DNA of 64,000 nt from Phascolomyces articulosus (taxonomy: Eukaryota; Mucoromycota; Mucoromycetes; Mucorales; Lichtheimiaceae), in assembly GCA_025677815.1 (NCBI GenBank), contig JAIXMP010000005.1, positions 868,001 to 932,000 on the forward strand, given 5' to 3'. The position numbers and the translations under genes are program-made. Shown in pieces: positions 1 to 13,065 of this stretch. The notes under the pieces are model-generated. The model saw only the letters and a list, made by a program, of their open reading frames with translations. It ran no database searches and was not told where the DNA came from. How positions within the stretch are numbered: position 1 is the first letter of the stretch; each line of letters opens with the position of its first letter.

Positions 1-1147
1 TTTTTTTTGCAAATAATATATATTGAAATAATAATGTGAGAGTAATAATAAGTGGTAAGAGAGGGAGAAAGTAAAAAAGATTAAGACAAGAAAGGGAATG
101 ATTTGCAAAGAAGTAACAGAAAAAGAAAAGAGAGGAAAAAAAAAAAAAAAAGAAGCTGGTGTAATAATAATGATATATATTTTTTTTTTCTACCCCGTTT
201 TCGTCGATCTGCCCGCAAACACTCACAGAGTATGAGTTTAATGTAACCATTCATTTTTTTACTCCTAAACGTAAAGATGAGTTTTATCGGGAATCCATTC
301 ACTGTTTGATGGTCTTGAATCAAGGAACGGATAAATAAATTTTGGGGGGAGGGTGAGAGGAAGAAAAAATCTTCTTGAACGATAATTTAGATATAAAAGA
401 GGGCCCGAGCGTTTTTTTTTGATGATAATACAATAAATGATTATTATTGAATCATTTTAGTAAAGTTAACGTTTGATTTATTTTTAATGAAGTTTAAAAT
501 ATAACATCTTATTCTAATCATCTATCTTTTTATTATTATTATTATTATCATACGTAACAAGTAAATAAAAAAGGGATGTGTTACAATAAACATCTTTTCT
601 TTTATATAATACAAAGTTTTTCGTTTCACCGATAACTTTTTTTTTGATACTAAGCGAAATATATATAATATAATTAAGAATGATTTCAATGGGCATGTGT
701 GTATGTGTGTGTGTGTGTGTGTGTAAAAAAAACTGATCTAAATTGGGCTTATATCACGATTTCGGATAGGATTTCTAAAAGCAGGGACCTGGTCATATTT
801 TTTTTTGTACTCAAGTGCACGAACCCTCTTTTGGTGTTACCTCGAGGATTTTTCTGACATGTTCCAAATATAATATTGCTAAAGTGATGATGATGATGAT
901 GATAATGGAATTGTTTTTTAAAAAGACTTTAATAAAAAGAAAGAAAGAAATTTATACAAAATTGTGTGTTGAATGAACTTTATACAATGAAAAGAGTTGA
1001 TAGATATATATAATAATAATAAGAGTAATAATTTTTTTTTGCCGTGTTGAACATTGGCTTAATAGAAATGCAAATAGAATGGAATTTGGGAATATAAAAA
1101 AGAGTTTTTTTAGCTTTTTTTTTTTACTTCCCTAATGGTTCTATATT
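1..1147. other. AT-rich spacer, no gene recognised
   Basis: Downstream flank of the SHMT gene. It is made of A/T homopolymers, a TG dinucleotide run near 701-723 and short TAA/GAT triplet runs near 885-903. The short open frames on both strands are low-complexity, and none has the splice or codon signals seen in neighbouring genes. Confidence 0.6.
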
Positions 1148-2722
1148 TTAGATAGAAACAGTAGACTTGATAGTAGTAGGGTCGAAACCAGGCATAGGAT
1201 AGCTACGAGCAAATTCAACCACTTCTTTCTTCAATTGAGCAATTTCTTCATTGCCTTCACAAGCAGCCACAAAGTCCTTCATCAATTTGGAACCAGCTTG
1301 TTCTTGTACCTTCAAGGCAATTTGAACAGTACGATGCAAGTATTCACCGACCTTGACCATATCTTCTTCCTTCATGGAACGCGAAGTAAGAGCATTGGCA
1401 CCCAATCGAACACCACCGGGAGTGACAGCAGACTTGTCACCAGCAATAGAGTTCTTGTTGATAGTAATATGAACCATATCACAAATACGTTCAACCTTGG
1501 AACCAGTCAATTTTTGAGGCTTCAAATCCCAAAGAATCAAATGGTTAGAGGTACCACCACTGGATAACTTGTAACCATGACCCACAAGAACTTCAGCAAG
1601 TTTGTTAGCATTTGCAATGACTTGTTTGGCATATTGTTGGAATTCAGGAGAACCAGCTTGCTTAAGGGCGACAGCGACAGCAGCAATGGTGTTATTGTGA
1701 GGACCACCTTGGCAAGAGGGGAAAACAGCTTGGTTGATACGGTTTTCAAGATCATCACCCTTGTCACGACGGAAAAAGATCAAACCAGCACGGGGACCAC
1801 GTAAAGTCTTGTGGGTAGTAGTAGTGACAACATCACAGAAATCAAAGGGAGAAATGGCTTGTTTACCAGCAATCAAACCGGAAATATGGGCCATATCACA
1901 CATCAAATAAGCACCATGTTGATCAGCAATGCGACGCATGGTATCATATTCAAATTCACGTGGGTAAGCGGAGGCACCACAGATAAGAAGCTTGGGACGG
2001 AACAAGGCGGCGTTTTCTTCCAAACGCTTGTAATCGATCAAACCTGTAGCGGGGTCCACTTGGTAAGGCATAGATTGGAAATAGATGGAAGAAGAAGAAA
2101 TCTTCTTCTTGTTGGTTTGATAACCGTGAGTCAAATGGCCACCAGAAGGCAAGTCCAAACCCATCAAACGATCTTGAGGTTGAATCAAAGCAGTCAAAGC
2201 AGCAAAGTTGGCAGTACTACCAGAGTAAGGTTGGACATTGACACCCCATTGTTCAGGGTTCAAACCGAAAGCATCCAAGGCACGCTTACGGCAGAGTTGT
2301 TCTAATTCATCAATGAATTCGTTACCACCATAGTAACGAGCACCAGGAAGACCTTCAGAGTACTTGTTGGTCAAGGGTGTACCATTTGCTTCAATAACAG
2401 CTTGAGAGGTAAAGTTCTATTTATTATCATTATCGTTTAGTAAACTCTCCCATTTTCATAATACACAACGCGTTCCCTCTCTCTTTCTTTCTTTCTTTTT
2501 TATCCTCTTTTTAACCCATCCATATATATATATATATATATATATATATCCTTCCATTCATTCCTTCATATAACAAATTATTTTTACCTCAGAAGCAATA
2601 AGTTCCAAACCAGACCATTGTCTCAACTTTTCGTTTTCAACAATAGCAAAGACTTCCTTGTCTTCTTGTTCAAGAGTGGTGTTAAGGCAAGTGTTCCAGG
2701 AATCAACGGGTTTGACGGCCAT
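1148..2722 (-). CDS. SHM2: Serine hydroxymethyltransferase, cytosolic type (2 exons)
   Basis: PLP enzyme interconverting serine plus tetrahydrofolate with glycine plus methylene-tetrahydrofolate; it supplies one-carbon units. Exons are 2722-2588 and 2416-1148, giving 467 residues, the usual length for the family. The start is the ATG at 2722 (MAVKPVDSW). The intron falls inside the family motif LELIASENFTSQAV, exactly at E|N, with clean GT and AG borders. Further on are [20 protein letters not shown], and the cofactor lysine in [12 protein letters not shown]. The N-terminus has no arginine-rich presequence, so I infer the cytosolic isozyme; the symbol follows yeast usage. A CCAAT-type motif lies upstream near 2862. 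The gene is convergent with nothing obvious and appears intact. Confidence 0.96.
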
Positions 2723-5177
2723 TGTTAAGAGAGATGTCTTAATATAAAAAAAAGAAAGTGGGTAATAAAATAAAAAAGGAGAAAAGAAGTTATTAAAATA
2801 GATGGACGTCTGAACAGAAATAGTTGTTGTTTATTGGGTGGCTTGCAATTGTTTTTTTGGTCCAATCAGTCATTATGATATATACAGATAATCGTTTCTT
2901 TCTCTTTGAGCTTAAGCATGATCTGGAAATTGATCCTCCGACAAATTGTTGATCTTGTTTAAAAAGATCTTTTTTTTTTTTTATGCTCATACTCAGGCAA
3001 TGGAAATGCATGGGGTTGTTTATTTTACTTTCCCCGATATTATTCCGCTCTTCTTTCTTCATGCTTCTAACTTGCATTTTCTTTATGAACAAAAATGAAG
3101 AATATCATTTTAAGTAAGATGTAATAGATTTTGTTGTCATCAAGATATGATAGGAATGTCATTACATTGTTTGGTTAGAAATCTCTTTTTTTGGTCAAAA
3201 CGTCAATGTTTATTCCATGCGAAAATGAGTAAAAAAAAAAAAAAAAAAAAAACGAGTCATTTTTTCCTTGGTATCCCAAAAATAAAGAAAAGTGTGGCGG
3301 TGCTTGATTCGTGTAAGTAATTATTCTTTATCCTCTATATATAAAGTGAGATATAGATGTTCCTGGATAACTATGATCATTCTATTGGTTAGATATTTTA
3401 GTTATCCCTATATAAACATTCCCTTCTTTTTTTTATTTGTGCGTAATAGTATATTAAATGAGATAAATAAAGATGTACAGATAGTTGGTTTAAAAAAAAA
3501 CGAAGGGTCTACATTAATTATGTCAAATGAAGATATATAGATATCCCATCTATTTTTTTTTTAATTAATCAAAACAAGTATCTTTGTATAATACCGTGGA
3601 AAGGGAAAAAAATATTATTCGAGGATAAAAGGGGTATTTTATATATAAAAAAGAAAAATACTCCACGTTAGGCATCACCTCTTCTACTTCTCATTTTGAA
3701 GCCCAGATTTTTTCATACAAGTGTATATTTCTTGAATATGTATATTTTTTCAATATCTCGTACGATTTGACATAAACAATAATTCTAAGAAGACCATAGA
3801 CATTCACCAACCAAAAAAGAAAGAAAAAAAAATGATGCTAATTAAGAATGAGGTAGGTTTTTATATATATATTATTTATCGTTGTACTGAACTTTCAATC
3901 CATCCATCAACCTTCATCAATGAGTCACTTGTGTGCTTATTTCTGTTGCGTTACTACTTAATTCGTTATAACAATATCGGGCAGCTTTCCCGTTCAATTA
4001 AACCATCGGTATTGGCAAAGTGTTATTTTATCCATTACCAACGTGATATCAGACTACTTGCTGTTCATATAGATGATATAATACATGAGATGATATCTCT
4101 CTCTCTCTTTTCAGTTCAAGAATTTTGGGGGGAGAGGGTCACTGTTGTGGTTTAGTATCGTTACACTTTCAATAAGAAGAAAAAACGCGTCTTAATAACC
4201 CGGTTCTTTATGTACGATATTGCGCAAAAAGTAAAAACAAATAAACTTCTTTATCAATAAATCTGTGTGAAGATATATACTTGGCGTCATGATGGTCGAT
4301 TGTTGCTCATTAAGCAATCGATTATTCAAAAGATCAGCTGAAAACTTGATATTCATGCAACACTGGACTTACGTTTCGATTCTCTTTATTTTTTAAATAT
4401 TTATACAAATAATATATAGTAAATCTTGTTTATTATTTGATGTGAAAGTTGGATCTTGTGGTGGCTTCCTTTTCAAATTTGGATGTGTCTTTTTAATCAA
4501 TTTATTCAGATCACAGTGTAACCATGAAAAAAGTCGAGAATAGTTATAGAGCGGTCAATGTATGTCATGGTTATTACATAATTCTTATTTTTTTTTTGTG
4601 TATGGATGTATGTATATAGGTCGATCGTTGCTAATCTATTCGTAATTTCATGCTCTTTATAGAATATTGTTTCATGCCAATCAACGTTTTTGTTGATGAC
4701 ATAAAAGAAAGACCATCATCAGTTTAGTTTCGTTCTTCTTCTATGTACCCACGCCGATGAGACAACAAATAATACCATTACATTGGACAAATGACACTCC
4801 CACACAAAAAAAAAGGCATAACAAATACAACATACAAGAACGAGAGAAAAAAAAGAAGGCAAAAAAAATAAAATTATGGAACTAGTCCTTTTTTTCCAAA
4901 TGAATGATTGAACCCTTGGGTTGGATTAGGGAATTCACCAATATAAATGAATGCATGAAATTTACACACATGACGTCAATGTTTCAAAAAATACTTGGCT
5001 CCCTCTTAAACACTTAATCCAAAAGATATAAAAATCCAAGTCAAACGTTTCTATCCCCCATGCAAAAAAAAATAAAATAATAAAAAAATCAAAAAATATC
5101 AAATTTTCAACACTTCTTTAAAGAAAAAAAACCATAACTTTTTTTTTTACCTTCATATATCCATTTTATTTCAATAA
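2723..5177. other. Intergenic AT-rich DNA between divergent SHMT and the small mitochondrial-type gene
   Basis: Contains a poly(A) run at about 3229-3252 and AT tracts. An open frame at 3832-4155 (+) has no domain, no supporting context and biased composition, so I do not call it. The last 400 bases presumably contain the promoter of the gene at 5178, rich in A and CA tracts. No RNA gene was recognised. Confidence 0.5.
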
Positions 5178-5609
5178 ATGCAAAGTTTAATTTTACGGAA
5201 ACAAGTAACACGATTGACCACTACCCATCAATCATGGATGGTACCTAGTGTTCGTTATTATAGTGAATACAAACCATGGTCCAATGAATATTCGGTGTCG
5301 GGTACAACGAGAGATACCATGGAACGTAAAGTGGCCTCGGATAATACGGTGGATCCTGCCAAAGAATTAAATGAGACAAGAGAAGAAGCAAAATCCAATG
5401 GTGGAGAAGATGTTCTTGAATGGAGTGCAGCAAATCAAAGAATGTCTGATATTCCAGCTGGTCGTGAAGGTTTATGGACCAGTGCAGATACATTGGCAGT
5501 GGATAAAACACCTTCTTCTTGTCATTATCAACCACCTAAAGAAGGTCCTTTACATGAAGGTTTATATAAACCTTTGAAACGTCCAGTTTATAAACGTTAT
5601 TGTGAATAA
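5178..5609 (+). CDS. Small conserved-looking protein with mitochondrial presequence
   Basis: A 143-residue single-exon gene starting at the ATG in AATAAATGC. The first ~28 residues (MQSLILRKQVTRLTTTHQSW) are basic, hydroxylated and free of acidic residues, and are followed by VRYYSEY, which resembles a matrix-targeting peptide with an R-x-Y cleavage context. The mature part is hydrophilic with no membrane segment. It contains WSNEYSVSG, an acidic central helix-like stretch (about 60-85), and a C-terminus rich in P, Y and K (LYKPLKRPVYKRYCE). Base composition is less AT-rich than its surroundings, which supports coding. I do not recognise the family. Import into mitochondria is inference from the N-terminus only. 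Confidence 0.72.
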   Translation: MQSLILRKQVTRLTTTHQSWMVPSVRYYSEYKPWSNEYSVSGTTRDTMERKVASDNTVDPAKELNETREEAKSNGGEDVLEWSAANQRMSDIPAGREGLWTSADTLAVDKTPSSCHYQPPKEGPLHEGLYKPLKRPVYKRYCE

Positions 5610-6018
5610 ATTACATCACTTTTCTCTCTCTTTCCCTCTCTCTCTCTCTTCTTCTCTCTCTTTCAAATTTCAAAAAAAAAAAACCTCCCACAAATCATTC
5701 CAATTTTTCATTTTGTAATTGTATATATTATATATATTTGAAAAAAAAATATATATTCATAACAGCAAAAAAAAAATAAATAAAAAATAAATAATAATAA
5801 TAATAATAATCTAAAATAAATAGATAATAATGACTAAACTGCATCTTTATTACTACAATAACAAACGATGAACGAAAAAAAAAAGAACTTAAAATTACAA
5901 CTTGAACGAAAAAATTCATTTATTATACAATTTTTAATGGAGAATAGGCGTGACCTTATATATATATGAAAAAAAAAGATGCAGTCAATACCAAAATCAT
6001 ATCAGCAGTAAAATAAAA
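5610..6018. other. 3' flanks of two convergent genes
   Basis: CT-rich tract right after the 5178 gene, then poly(A) and TAA triplet runs leading into the 3' end of the Sho1 gene. No gene or RNA is seen here. Confidence 0.5.
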
Positions 6019-7159
6019 CTAACTTACATAATTCGCAGGGATAATACCAGCCGCACTACCATTTGCTTTTCTAGCTTGCCACCAATTTCCTTTTTGTTCA
6101 TGGACATAGAGTGTTTCCCCTTTAGTAAATTTGAGTTCATTTGGATCCTCTGGGTTAGCTTCATCTAGAATAAAATATCATGTGTGGATTGACATAAATA
6201 GAAAAGAAAAATTAATTAATATTATTGTTCCTGCATGATAGGAAGAAGATATATATATATTTTACATGTATGAAGAGCAATGACAGGAATAGTGTATTCT
6301 GTATGAGGTGATACAAAGACTGTATTATCTGTAGTAGATTCTGACGCATTGTATTGTTGTTGAGTTATAGTTGATGTTGGTAAAGGAGTTGGGACGGACG
6401 ATGGAATGGTTGTTGCTCCTACTGTTGAATATGGTTTTGTTATATCCAATTGACTATTATTACCACCCATACCATAAGGCATGGTAAGATTGGATTGATT
6501 GGTATGATAAGAATAAGATAGATGATGAGGTGATTGAAATACAAGGGATTGATGTTGTATTCCAAATAAAAATAACCAAGAAAACTAGTATATAAAAAAA
6601 AGTATGAGTCTTTTTTTAAGGAGATACTTGAGAGAGAGAGTGAGGATGAATGAAAGATACTTACTTGAGCTACTAAAAGTACAATATATCCAGCGGATGC
6701 AGCAAATAATGCTGGTTGACTTGTTATAATATAATGTGCAATTTCCTGCGTGGCATAAGGAACACTAATAGCAATCATGGTTAAGATCTAATTGAAGAGT
6801 ATTGTGTTTAGTAAAATAATGATAATAATAACAGTGGATATTTTCAATATATGTATATATTACCACTGGACGATAAACATCAATTGCATTGATCCAAATA
6901 ACAGCAGACACAAGAAGAACAAGTGTTAATTCAAATGTAGTGATCCACCAAGAAATGACATGTGTGAATGGACCTGTGGTTGCTGATACGCACAGACCAA
7001 CAAATGAAACGACCCATCCCACCTATATATATATATATATATATATAAGTTATATTTATCAAAAGGAAACAAAATCATGAAGCTTTTTTCTTGAAAATCA
7101 CTTACAATGGCAAGAATACAAGACAATAATAAAACATGATTGGCAATAAATATATTCAT
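6019..7159 (-). CDS. SHO1: Sho1-like osmosensor, four membrane segments plus SH3 domain (5 exons)
   Basis: Plasma-membrane adaptor of the HOG/filamentous-growth MAPK branch; in the family the C-terminal SH3 domain binds the MAPKK Pbs2. Exons by splice signals and phase are 7159-7106, 7022-6864, 6787-6665, 6584-6266 and 6164-6019, giving 266 residues. Four hydrophobic segments follow the start [12 protein letters not shown]: around [33 protein letters not shown] and [20 protein letters not shown] polar S/T/P/Q linker comes next. The SH3 domain begins [17 protein letters not shown], then [11 protein letters not shown] and GIIPANYV, with the conserved WW and ALxxY/PxxY positions present. Length and order match Sho1 proteins. 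The stop follows ANYVS directly, and GTAAGT overlaps that end, so a further 3' exon cannot be excluded. Confidence 0.92.
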
Positions 7160-7714
7160 TTTTTTTTGGATTTGTTATATATATATTTTTTTAATATCTC
7201 TTTTTTCGTTATAAAAAAAAGAAAGCTAAGTAAAAAAATAATAATAAAATAATAATAATAATAATAATAATTATATAGTAAAAATAATAACAAAAAAAAA
7301 AAAAGAAGAAGAAAGAAAAAAGAAAGAAGTGAAGTGTATAATTGTTGTAGTTAATGTGTCTGTGTGTCGTGATGAATAAGATCTTTAAATGTAAAAAATG
7401 ATCTGTGCAAAGAAAAAAAAAGGGGGATCTGCGCGTTGTGTTGTGTGCATGAAAAATAAAATTATATTTGAAATGGGTGGTTTTTTTTTCACACTGTTTA
7501 AGGATTCAGAAGAAATCGTAATAATAATAATATAAAAAAAAGGTTAAAGTTTGGATGTATGGATTTCTTGATTTGTAGTAAAGGCGAGGTGAAAAAAGAG
7601 AAAGAAGAAGTGCAGGGTATACAAGTTGGTTTTGTTGAGTTTTTGGGTTTTGTGGATAGATTTCCTTTACACTACACAAAAAAAAAATATGGGAAAGTAC
7701 AAAAAAAAAAAAAA
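7160..7714. other. Spacer: Sho1 5' region and septin 3' flank
   Basis: Poly(A), TAA-triplet and AT runs upstream of Sho1, then A tracts up to the septin stop codon. The short plus-strand frame near 7559-7792 overlaps the septin end and is not supported. Confidence 0.5.
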
Positions 7715-9280
7715 TTAAACCCTTTTCAAATCATCAAGAAGCTTCTTGCCAACATCCATACTCTTCAGTTTAGTTGCTCGTTTCACCAATAATCGTTCCG
7801 TACGGTATTGTTCATAATAACGTTCAACAGTTTCTGATTGAAGAATACGACGATGAGTTGAAAGAAGCATGGTCTTCAAAGTATTAAAATCACTTGTATC
7901 GTCACTAAGACAATCAATCTTGCCCCAACCATAATCACGACCAATCTTGATGCCTTCCATTGCAATAGGTTCACCTGTTTCAGGTTCATCTTCATAAGCA
8001 ATCACATTGAATGGAATCAATTTCAAATAATCAAGGAATGCTTGCGTTTCTTCGTCTTCTTCTTGATAGTTGAATTGGTTGAGAAAATCTTCAAGTGACG
8101 CTCCGGTCGTCCCTTTATTATTATTATTACTGCCATTGGTAGTATTTTTTTCCTTGTTGTCATCCTCTTTATTTTCATCATCATCGTTCTCTTCTTTCTT
8201 TTCCTCTTCTTCTTCTTCATCGTCCTCTTCGTCTTCAGGCATACCGTAAAGAGGTATCTTTTGATTCGTATAAATATCGCGAAGAATGGTAGGTTTCAAT
8301 CGACGACGTTGTGCTAGTGTCAAAGTATCGGCTTTTCCAATCACGGGAATCACATTAACGCGTTCCGAAAGTCGAGTTAAAATACGAATATCATATTGAT
8401 CCAAAGCTCGTTTGGTAGGATCAATCACATACAAACAAGCATGAACTTGAGTATCGACAGCTTTTGGATTACGTTTCACTTTACTTTCCTATTAAAAAAA
8501 AAAGACGAGAAAAAAAAAAGGTAGGTTAAAAATCAACTTTTATTCCAAATAGATAGAAAAACCTGGCTTCATCAAGGTATCACCTGTGCAACCTTTCCCA
8601 GACCAACTTCATCCCAATCAATCAATCAAAACCAACAGGTAAAAAAAAAAAAAACTATGACTCTCCTTCTCTTTCCTCTTTATATGATGATGATGATGAT
8701 GATAATTCATAACTCAACCTATTTTTTTCTCTTGGCACATCTCACATCTAAATTCAATCCATCATCCCTCCTATTCACTAAAACACTTATCATCACTGAA
8801 CCCACTCTCATAATTATCTCCTTATTCCTGTTTTTTTATATAAAATTTTCTATATCCAACCAAAAAAAAAAGATATCCCGAACCAATGATAGAAATAAAA
8901 TATATATATATATATATTACCTCGGCCAAAGTCAAATCAAATTGATGTTCAATATAACCAAGAATATCATGTAATTGTTTGTCAATCAAATAATCAGTTT
9001 GAAAACCAGGTGTATCAATGACCGTCAACATGACTTTTTCACCATCTACGTCAATACCACTTGTGACGGTATAAGGTTTTTGAGTTTTAGTCAATGGACC
9101 TGAAAGGGCATTGGCATCACTTGCAGGCTGACTTCCAAACGATTCACGTTTGTCTTTTGGCATTTCATCTTTGAGGGCAGCCATGAGGGTTTTGATAAAT
9201 GAGGTCTTGCCGACCCCCGAGAAACCGACAACCATCACATTAAAATAAGTTAATGCATTTCTCCTTGACCGTGGAGACAT
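7715..9280 (-). CDS. Atypical septin GTPase with acidic insertion (2 exons)
   Basis: Filament-forming GTP-binding protein of the septin cytoskeleton. Exons are 9280-8921 and 8488-7715, joined at LTLAE|ESKVKRNP, giving 377 residues. Visible motifs are the P-loop GFSGVGKTS (G1), DTPG (G3), GKAD (G4), and the septin unique element WGKIDCLSDDTSDFNTLKTM followed by LLSTH and YYEQYRTERL. The switch region is unusual, with a long stretch between the P-loop and DTPG rich in polar residues. A highly acidic then N/G-rich insertion (about residues 210-260) follows LYGMPEDEED. There is no C-terminal coiled coil; the protein ends soon after TERLLVKRATKLKS. It differs from canonical Cdc3/10/11/12. An AspE-like class is possible, but I cannot assign it without a tree. 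Confidence 0.9.
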
Positions 9281-9429
9281 TTTTTTTTAAATTAATTTTG
9301 GGTTTGGTTGAATGTTGTAAGAGTTGTTCTTTTATGTGTGTATAAGTTTGGATGTTTGTTCAATGAAAGTGAATGGGGGAATAATAATAATAATATAATA
9401 TAATATAATAAAAGGAAAGAAAGAGAGAG

Positions 9430-9469
<40 letters not shown>

Positions 9470-12400
9470 ACACCAACAAAAAAAGGAAAGTCGACGAGTG
9501 GCGATGGATTGGGCCCGAAATATAATAAGTAGAGTAAGATTGAGTCGAATCTGGGTAAGTGAGCCGCGTGCTATGTTGGTCTTTGTGTAGCCATCAAATT
9601 TTTATAAAGAAAGCACTTTTTTTTTTTTTATTTCGTGTGATGCTAAGTTATTATTCTTATTTTTTGCCACGCTTTCACCCTTTTTTTTCTTTTATTATTT
9701 ATTTATGCCGCATGTTTCAGATTCTTGTTTTGTCTGTCCTTAGAAAGGGGGTTGTGTGGGTGCTTTTATAATATATGAAAAGAAAGGCGTAGCAAATTTG
9801 TCAGGGGAGAGATAAAATAAGGTGATACTAAGATCAAAAGGAACCCTATATCACTATGAATATGAGGCTGTTCTCCATCCTACCTCCTCCCCCCCCTCCG
9901 CTGTTCAACATCTTCATTATAATATTGATTAACTGTAATTATTAACCCAAAAAATTTAGCTGGCATTTTTTTTTTTCAAAACGTTTATTTTTTTTAAGGT
10001 AACACAAAGAGAAATTGGTCAATAAAATCCTAATAAATAAATAAATCATTATTTATTATTTATTATGATCATGATGAATATAGAGGAAAGTTGCCCTGGG
10101 TCACTCTTCTTCTTCTTTCCCATCCATATGTCCTTTTTTCTCCCTGTCAAATAAAAAGACAAGCTTTGTTCAATGATGATAGATGATAGAATGTCTATTA
10201 TATAAACAATAAAAATAATTCAGTCAATCAATCAATCAACCATAGTTTATTGTTATGCAGATCATCACCTATTGTTTCATCAATTTATGCCATGTGTTTT
10301 TTTTATAATAATAACTTATATATTATTACGTAGTATGAGCTTTTAGAATTCAGTCCTATTTTAATAATCCGTAAAAAAAAATGAGTATCCTACTATCAAT
10401 ATTATCCATCAAGCCTCTTCTTCTATAATAATAATACCCCAGTGTATCCAATTTAAAAGATCATTGCCTAAAGAAATAACATTTTTTCTTATTTTTATCA
10501 TCATCAAAAGTGTCACAAGAAAATTTTCTTTGGATCGTCAAAGAAAACCCAGACGGGGCGTGAAGCTCGGTTACTTCATTTATATACAAAACAAAGGAAA
10601 ACCTTTTTGTATAGAAAATAAATAATGAAACCAAAACAAATCATTCAAATCATTCATCAGATAAATGAATAAAAACCACTTTTATATTCTCAAAATTTCC
10701 CCCATTGTTTGATCATGACAAAATACATATCTTCTTATGAAAAAAGGGGTGGCCCGGAACGTCGGCTTTTTATTTTCTTTACATGGTAACAGGGTTCATC
10801 CATGTGGTGCAAAATGATGTTCACTCTTTCTCTCACTACTCTTTTTTTTTTAAAAAAAAGTTTAATAATAATGAGAGTGGTGCTTCCATCGTCATCATAC
10901 CATGCGTTTCGTTGTTATCAATCAAATAAATCATAAATTGACTATTTTCCATTTTTGTATTCTATCCTTTTGTAAAATTTAGATGTGTGATCTTATCGTA
11001 CTCTTCGCTTAGAGGAATAATAATATTCCTTTGTTATTATATATATCTATTTGTTATTGTTAATAAATATTAATATGCCAAGAAAATAAATATATATAAT
11101 TTTTGCTGACAACCAGACCTGTTATTTGATAATTGTTCTGTGAATCACACCTGTTATACTATGTCAATAATTAGAATATATTATATTAATAGACGTTTAA
11201 TTGTTCTATATATATTTATTAATCTACCATATGCGAAAATCATTTGATAAAAGATATATAAGAACTGAAATAATTAAAACTGATGCACCAGTTGGTAATC
11301 TTGTTTTCTGTTGATATTTTATTTACTGAAACAAATGATGATCGATATGACCAACAAAAATTTAATGTTGATCCAAATACCAGTCAGGTCACATTCTATA
11401 ATTGATTGAGGCTCAAAGATGTATAAAATGATATTATGTGTACACACAATAGCATATGCCATCCTAAATTACCCATGATTCATACTGGTATATATAGAGC
11501 AACATAAAAAGGAGGTCGATCATAATGAACATTCATTCATTTTATAAGGATAAACAACTATTTTTTCTTTTATTTTCTTTTCAACGCCAAAATTCATCTA
11601 ATTTAACTATCCTTCTTTTACCTTTTAAACACTTCATATCATGTTTTCATTTGTAATAAGATAATGGGTAGTCAGATGGAGATAAGAAAAGTATATACTA
11701 TTTAGTCCAATACATAAAAAAAAAAGGAACGAGCAAGCCAATATCAATATGATGGGCGCATTAAGGAACGCTTTGGATTTTAGTTGAAAATGTATTTGAA
11801 AAGATATTTATATCACCATGAAGGGGCTCTTCTGATAGAGAAAAGGATAGCATTGATAGTAAAAAAAAATACAGTAGGTAGAGGTGAATTATAGACAGAT
11901 AATATATATATATATATATTTCCAGGAATTTTATGCATCATAATTCTGTATGTGAGAGAAACTCTTCATTGTCCTAATTTCTTTAAAAAGAAAGAGACTG
12001 AAATAGTCGCCTGCCCTCTCCTTCAAAATAAATGAGAAAAAAGATATTTAAGCCTATAGAGACAAAAGTCTTTTGGTATAACCCAAATAGAAGAATAGGC
12101 TGCCTATTTTACCTATTTAGCCTCTGTTGACTGTTTATCCTATACAGCATTATTTATGCCATGTTTTGATAAAAACCATTTTTACATTTTATATTTATCA
12201 CATTATATCCGATATTTCGTATCAATATTACACACATTATCTACCAGTACTAGCAATAATGTATATTAAATACTATGCAAATATTTATTAGTGTTTTATT
12301 TATTAAAAAAAGAAACCAAATAATAAATATATATAATATAGCAAACAAGAAATTGAATATATAATGGTATATTTGATAACTAGTATTACTACTATCCATC

Positions 12401-12970
12401 TGTCTGACAACTGTGGAAAATGTAAATATTTGAATCCATTAATTTCAATTGAAAAGAGTGTAATACAGTGGTCCACTGTGAGATGAAATGGTAATAAAAT
12501 CGAATGTGATAATAAAAGAGACGGATAAGAATATAGTTGAGAATCTTTTTATTGTTCAAATTTGCTCAAATTTATATGTATGTTTTATCTATTTAACGTA
12601 ATGATGTTATTCACTAGGTCATTTTAATACTATGTTTCACTGACTATGATTAAAGGATGATTGATATCCAATTATTCAAGTATATAAATCTACTTAGTTC
12701 TAGATATTTCTTTATGTACCCAGCAATAGGTGTATTGTCCTTTTTAGCAATCAATTTATTTCTTTGATGCTTCATTCTTCATCTTCCTTCTGTATTCCAG
12801 AATATTAATAATAATGAACAAATCAAGAGTGATATAGAGTATTATTGGTTGTACCATGTATTATTATGGGACGATGCTTAACTGATTATTTACGAATGAG
12901 TAAATCTATCATGTATTAGAGTGGTTCACCACATTACAGTTATTTAACGGGGTAATCGCATTTTTGACAA

Positions 12971-13008
<38 letters not shown>

Positions 13009-13065
13009 TATGAGCAGAGAGAAATGAATAGCAACGCTTTGACATTCGAGATTACTTATCATTAC
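9281..13065. other. 3.8 kb AT-rich region without recognisable genes
   Basis: A GA dinucleotide tract (about 9420-9466) and poly(T/A) lie just upstream of the septin. The rest is AT-rich with many stops in all frames, scattered short frames and an AT microsatellite at about 12971-13004. I see no domain, RNA gene or clear repeat unit. It separates conserved genes from the decayed accessory island that follows. Confidence 0.55.
12971..13004. repeat. AT dinucleotide microsatellite
   Basis: Uninterrupted TA repeat of about 17 units at the 3' side of the first decayed accessory gene. Similar AT runs occur near 2524-2550, 39780-39810, 53340-53361, 53419-53451 and 56227-56253. Confidence 0.9.

Noticed and set aside
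1235..2305. Long plus-strand frames opposite the SHMT gene
   Set aside because: Shadow frames of a highly expressed, codon-biased gene; they have no independent start context or domains.
3832..4155. Open frame of 107 codons on the plus strand
   Set aside because: Composition matches surrounding AT-rich DNA, no domain, no splice context, and it lies in the gap between divergent genes.
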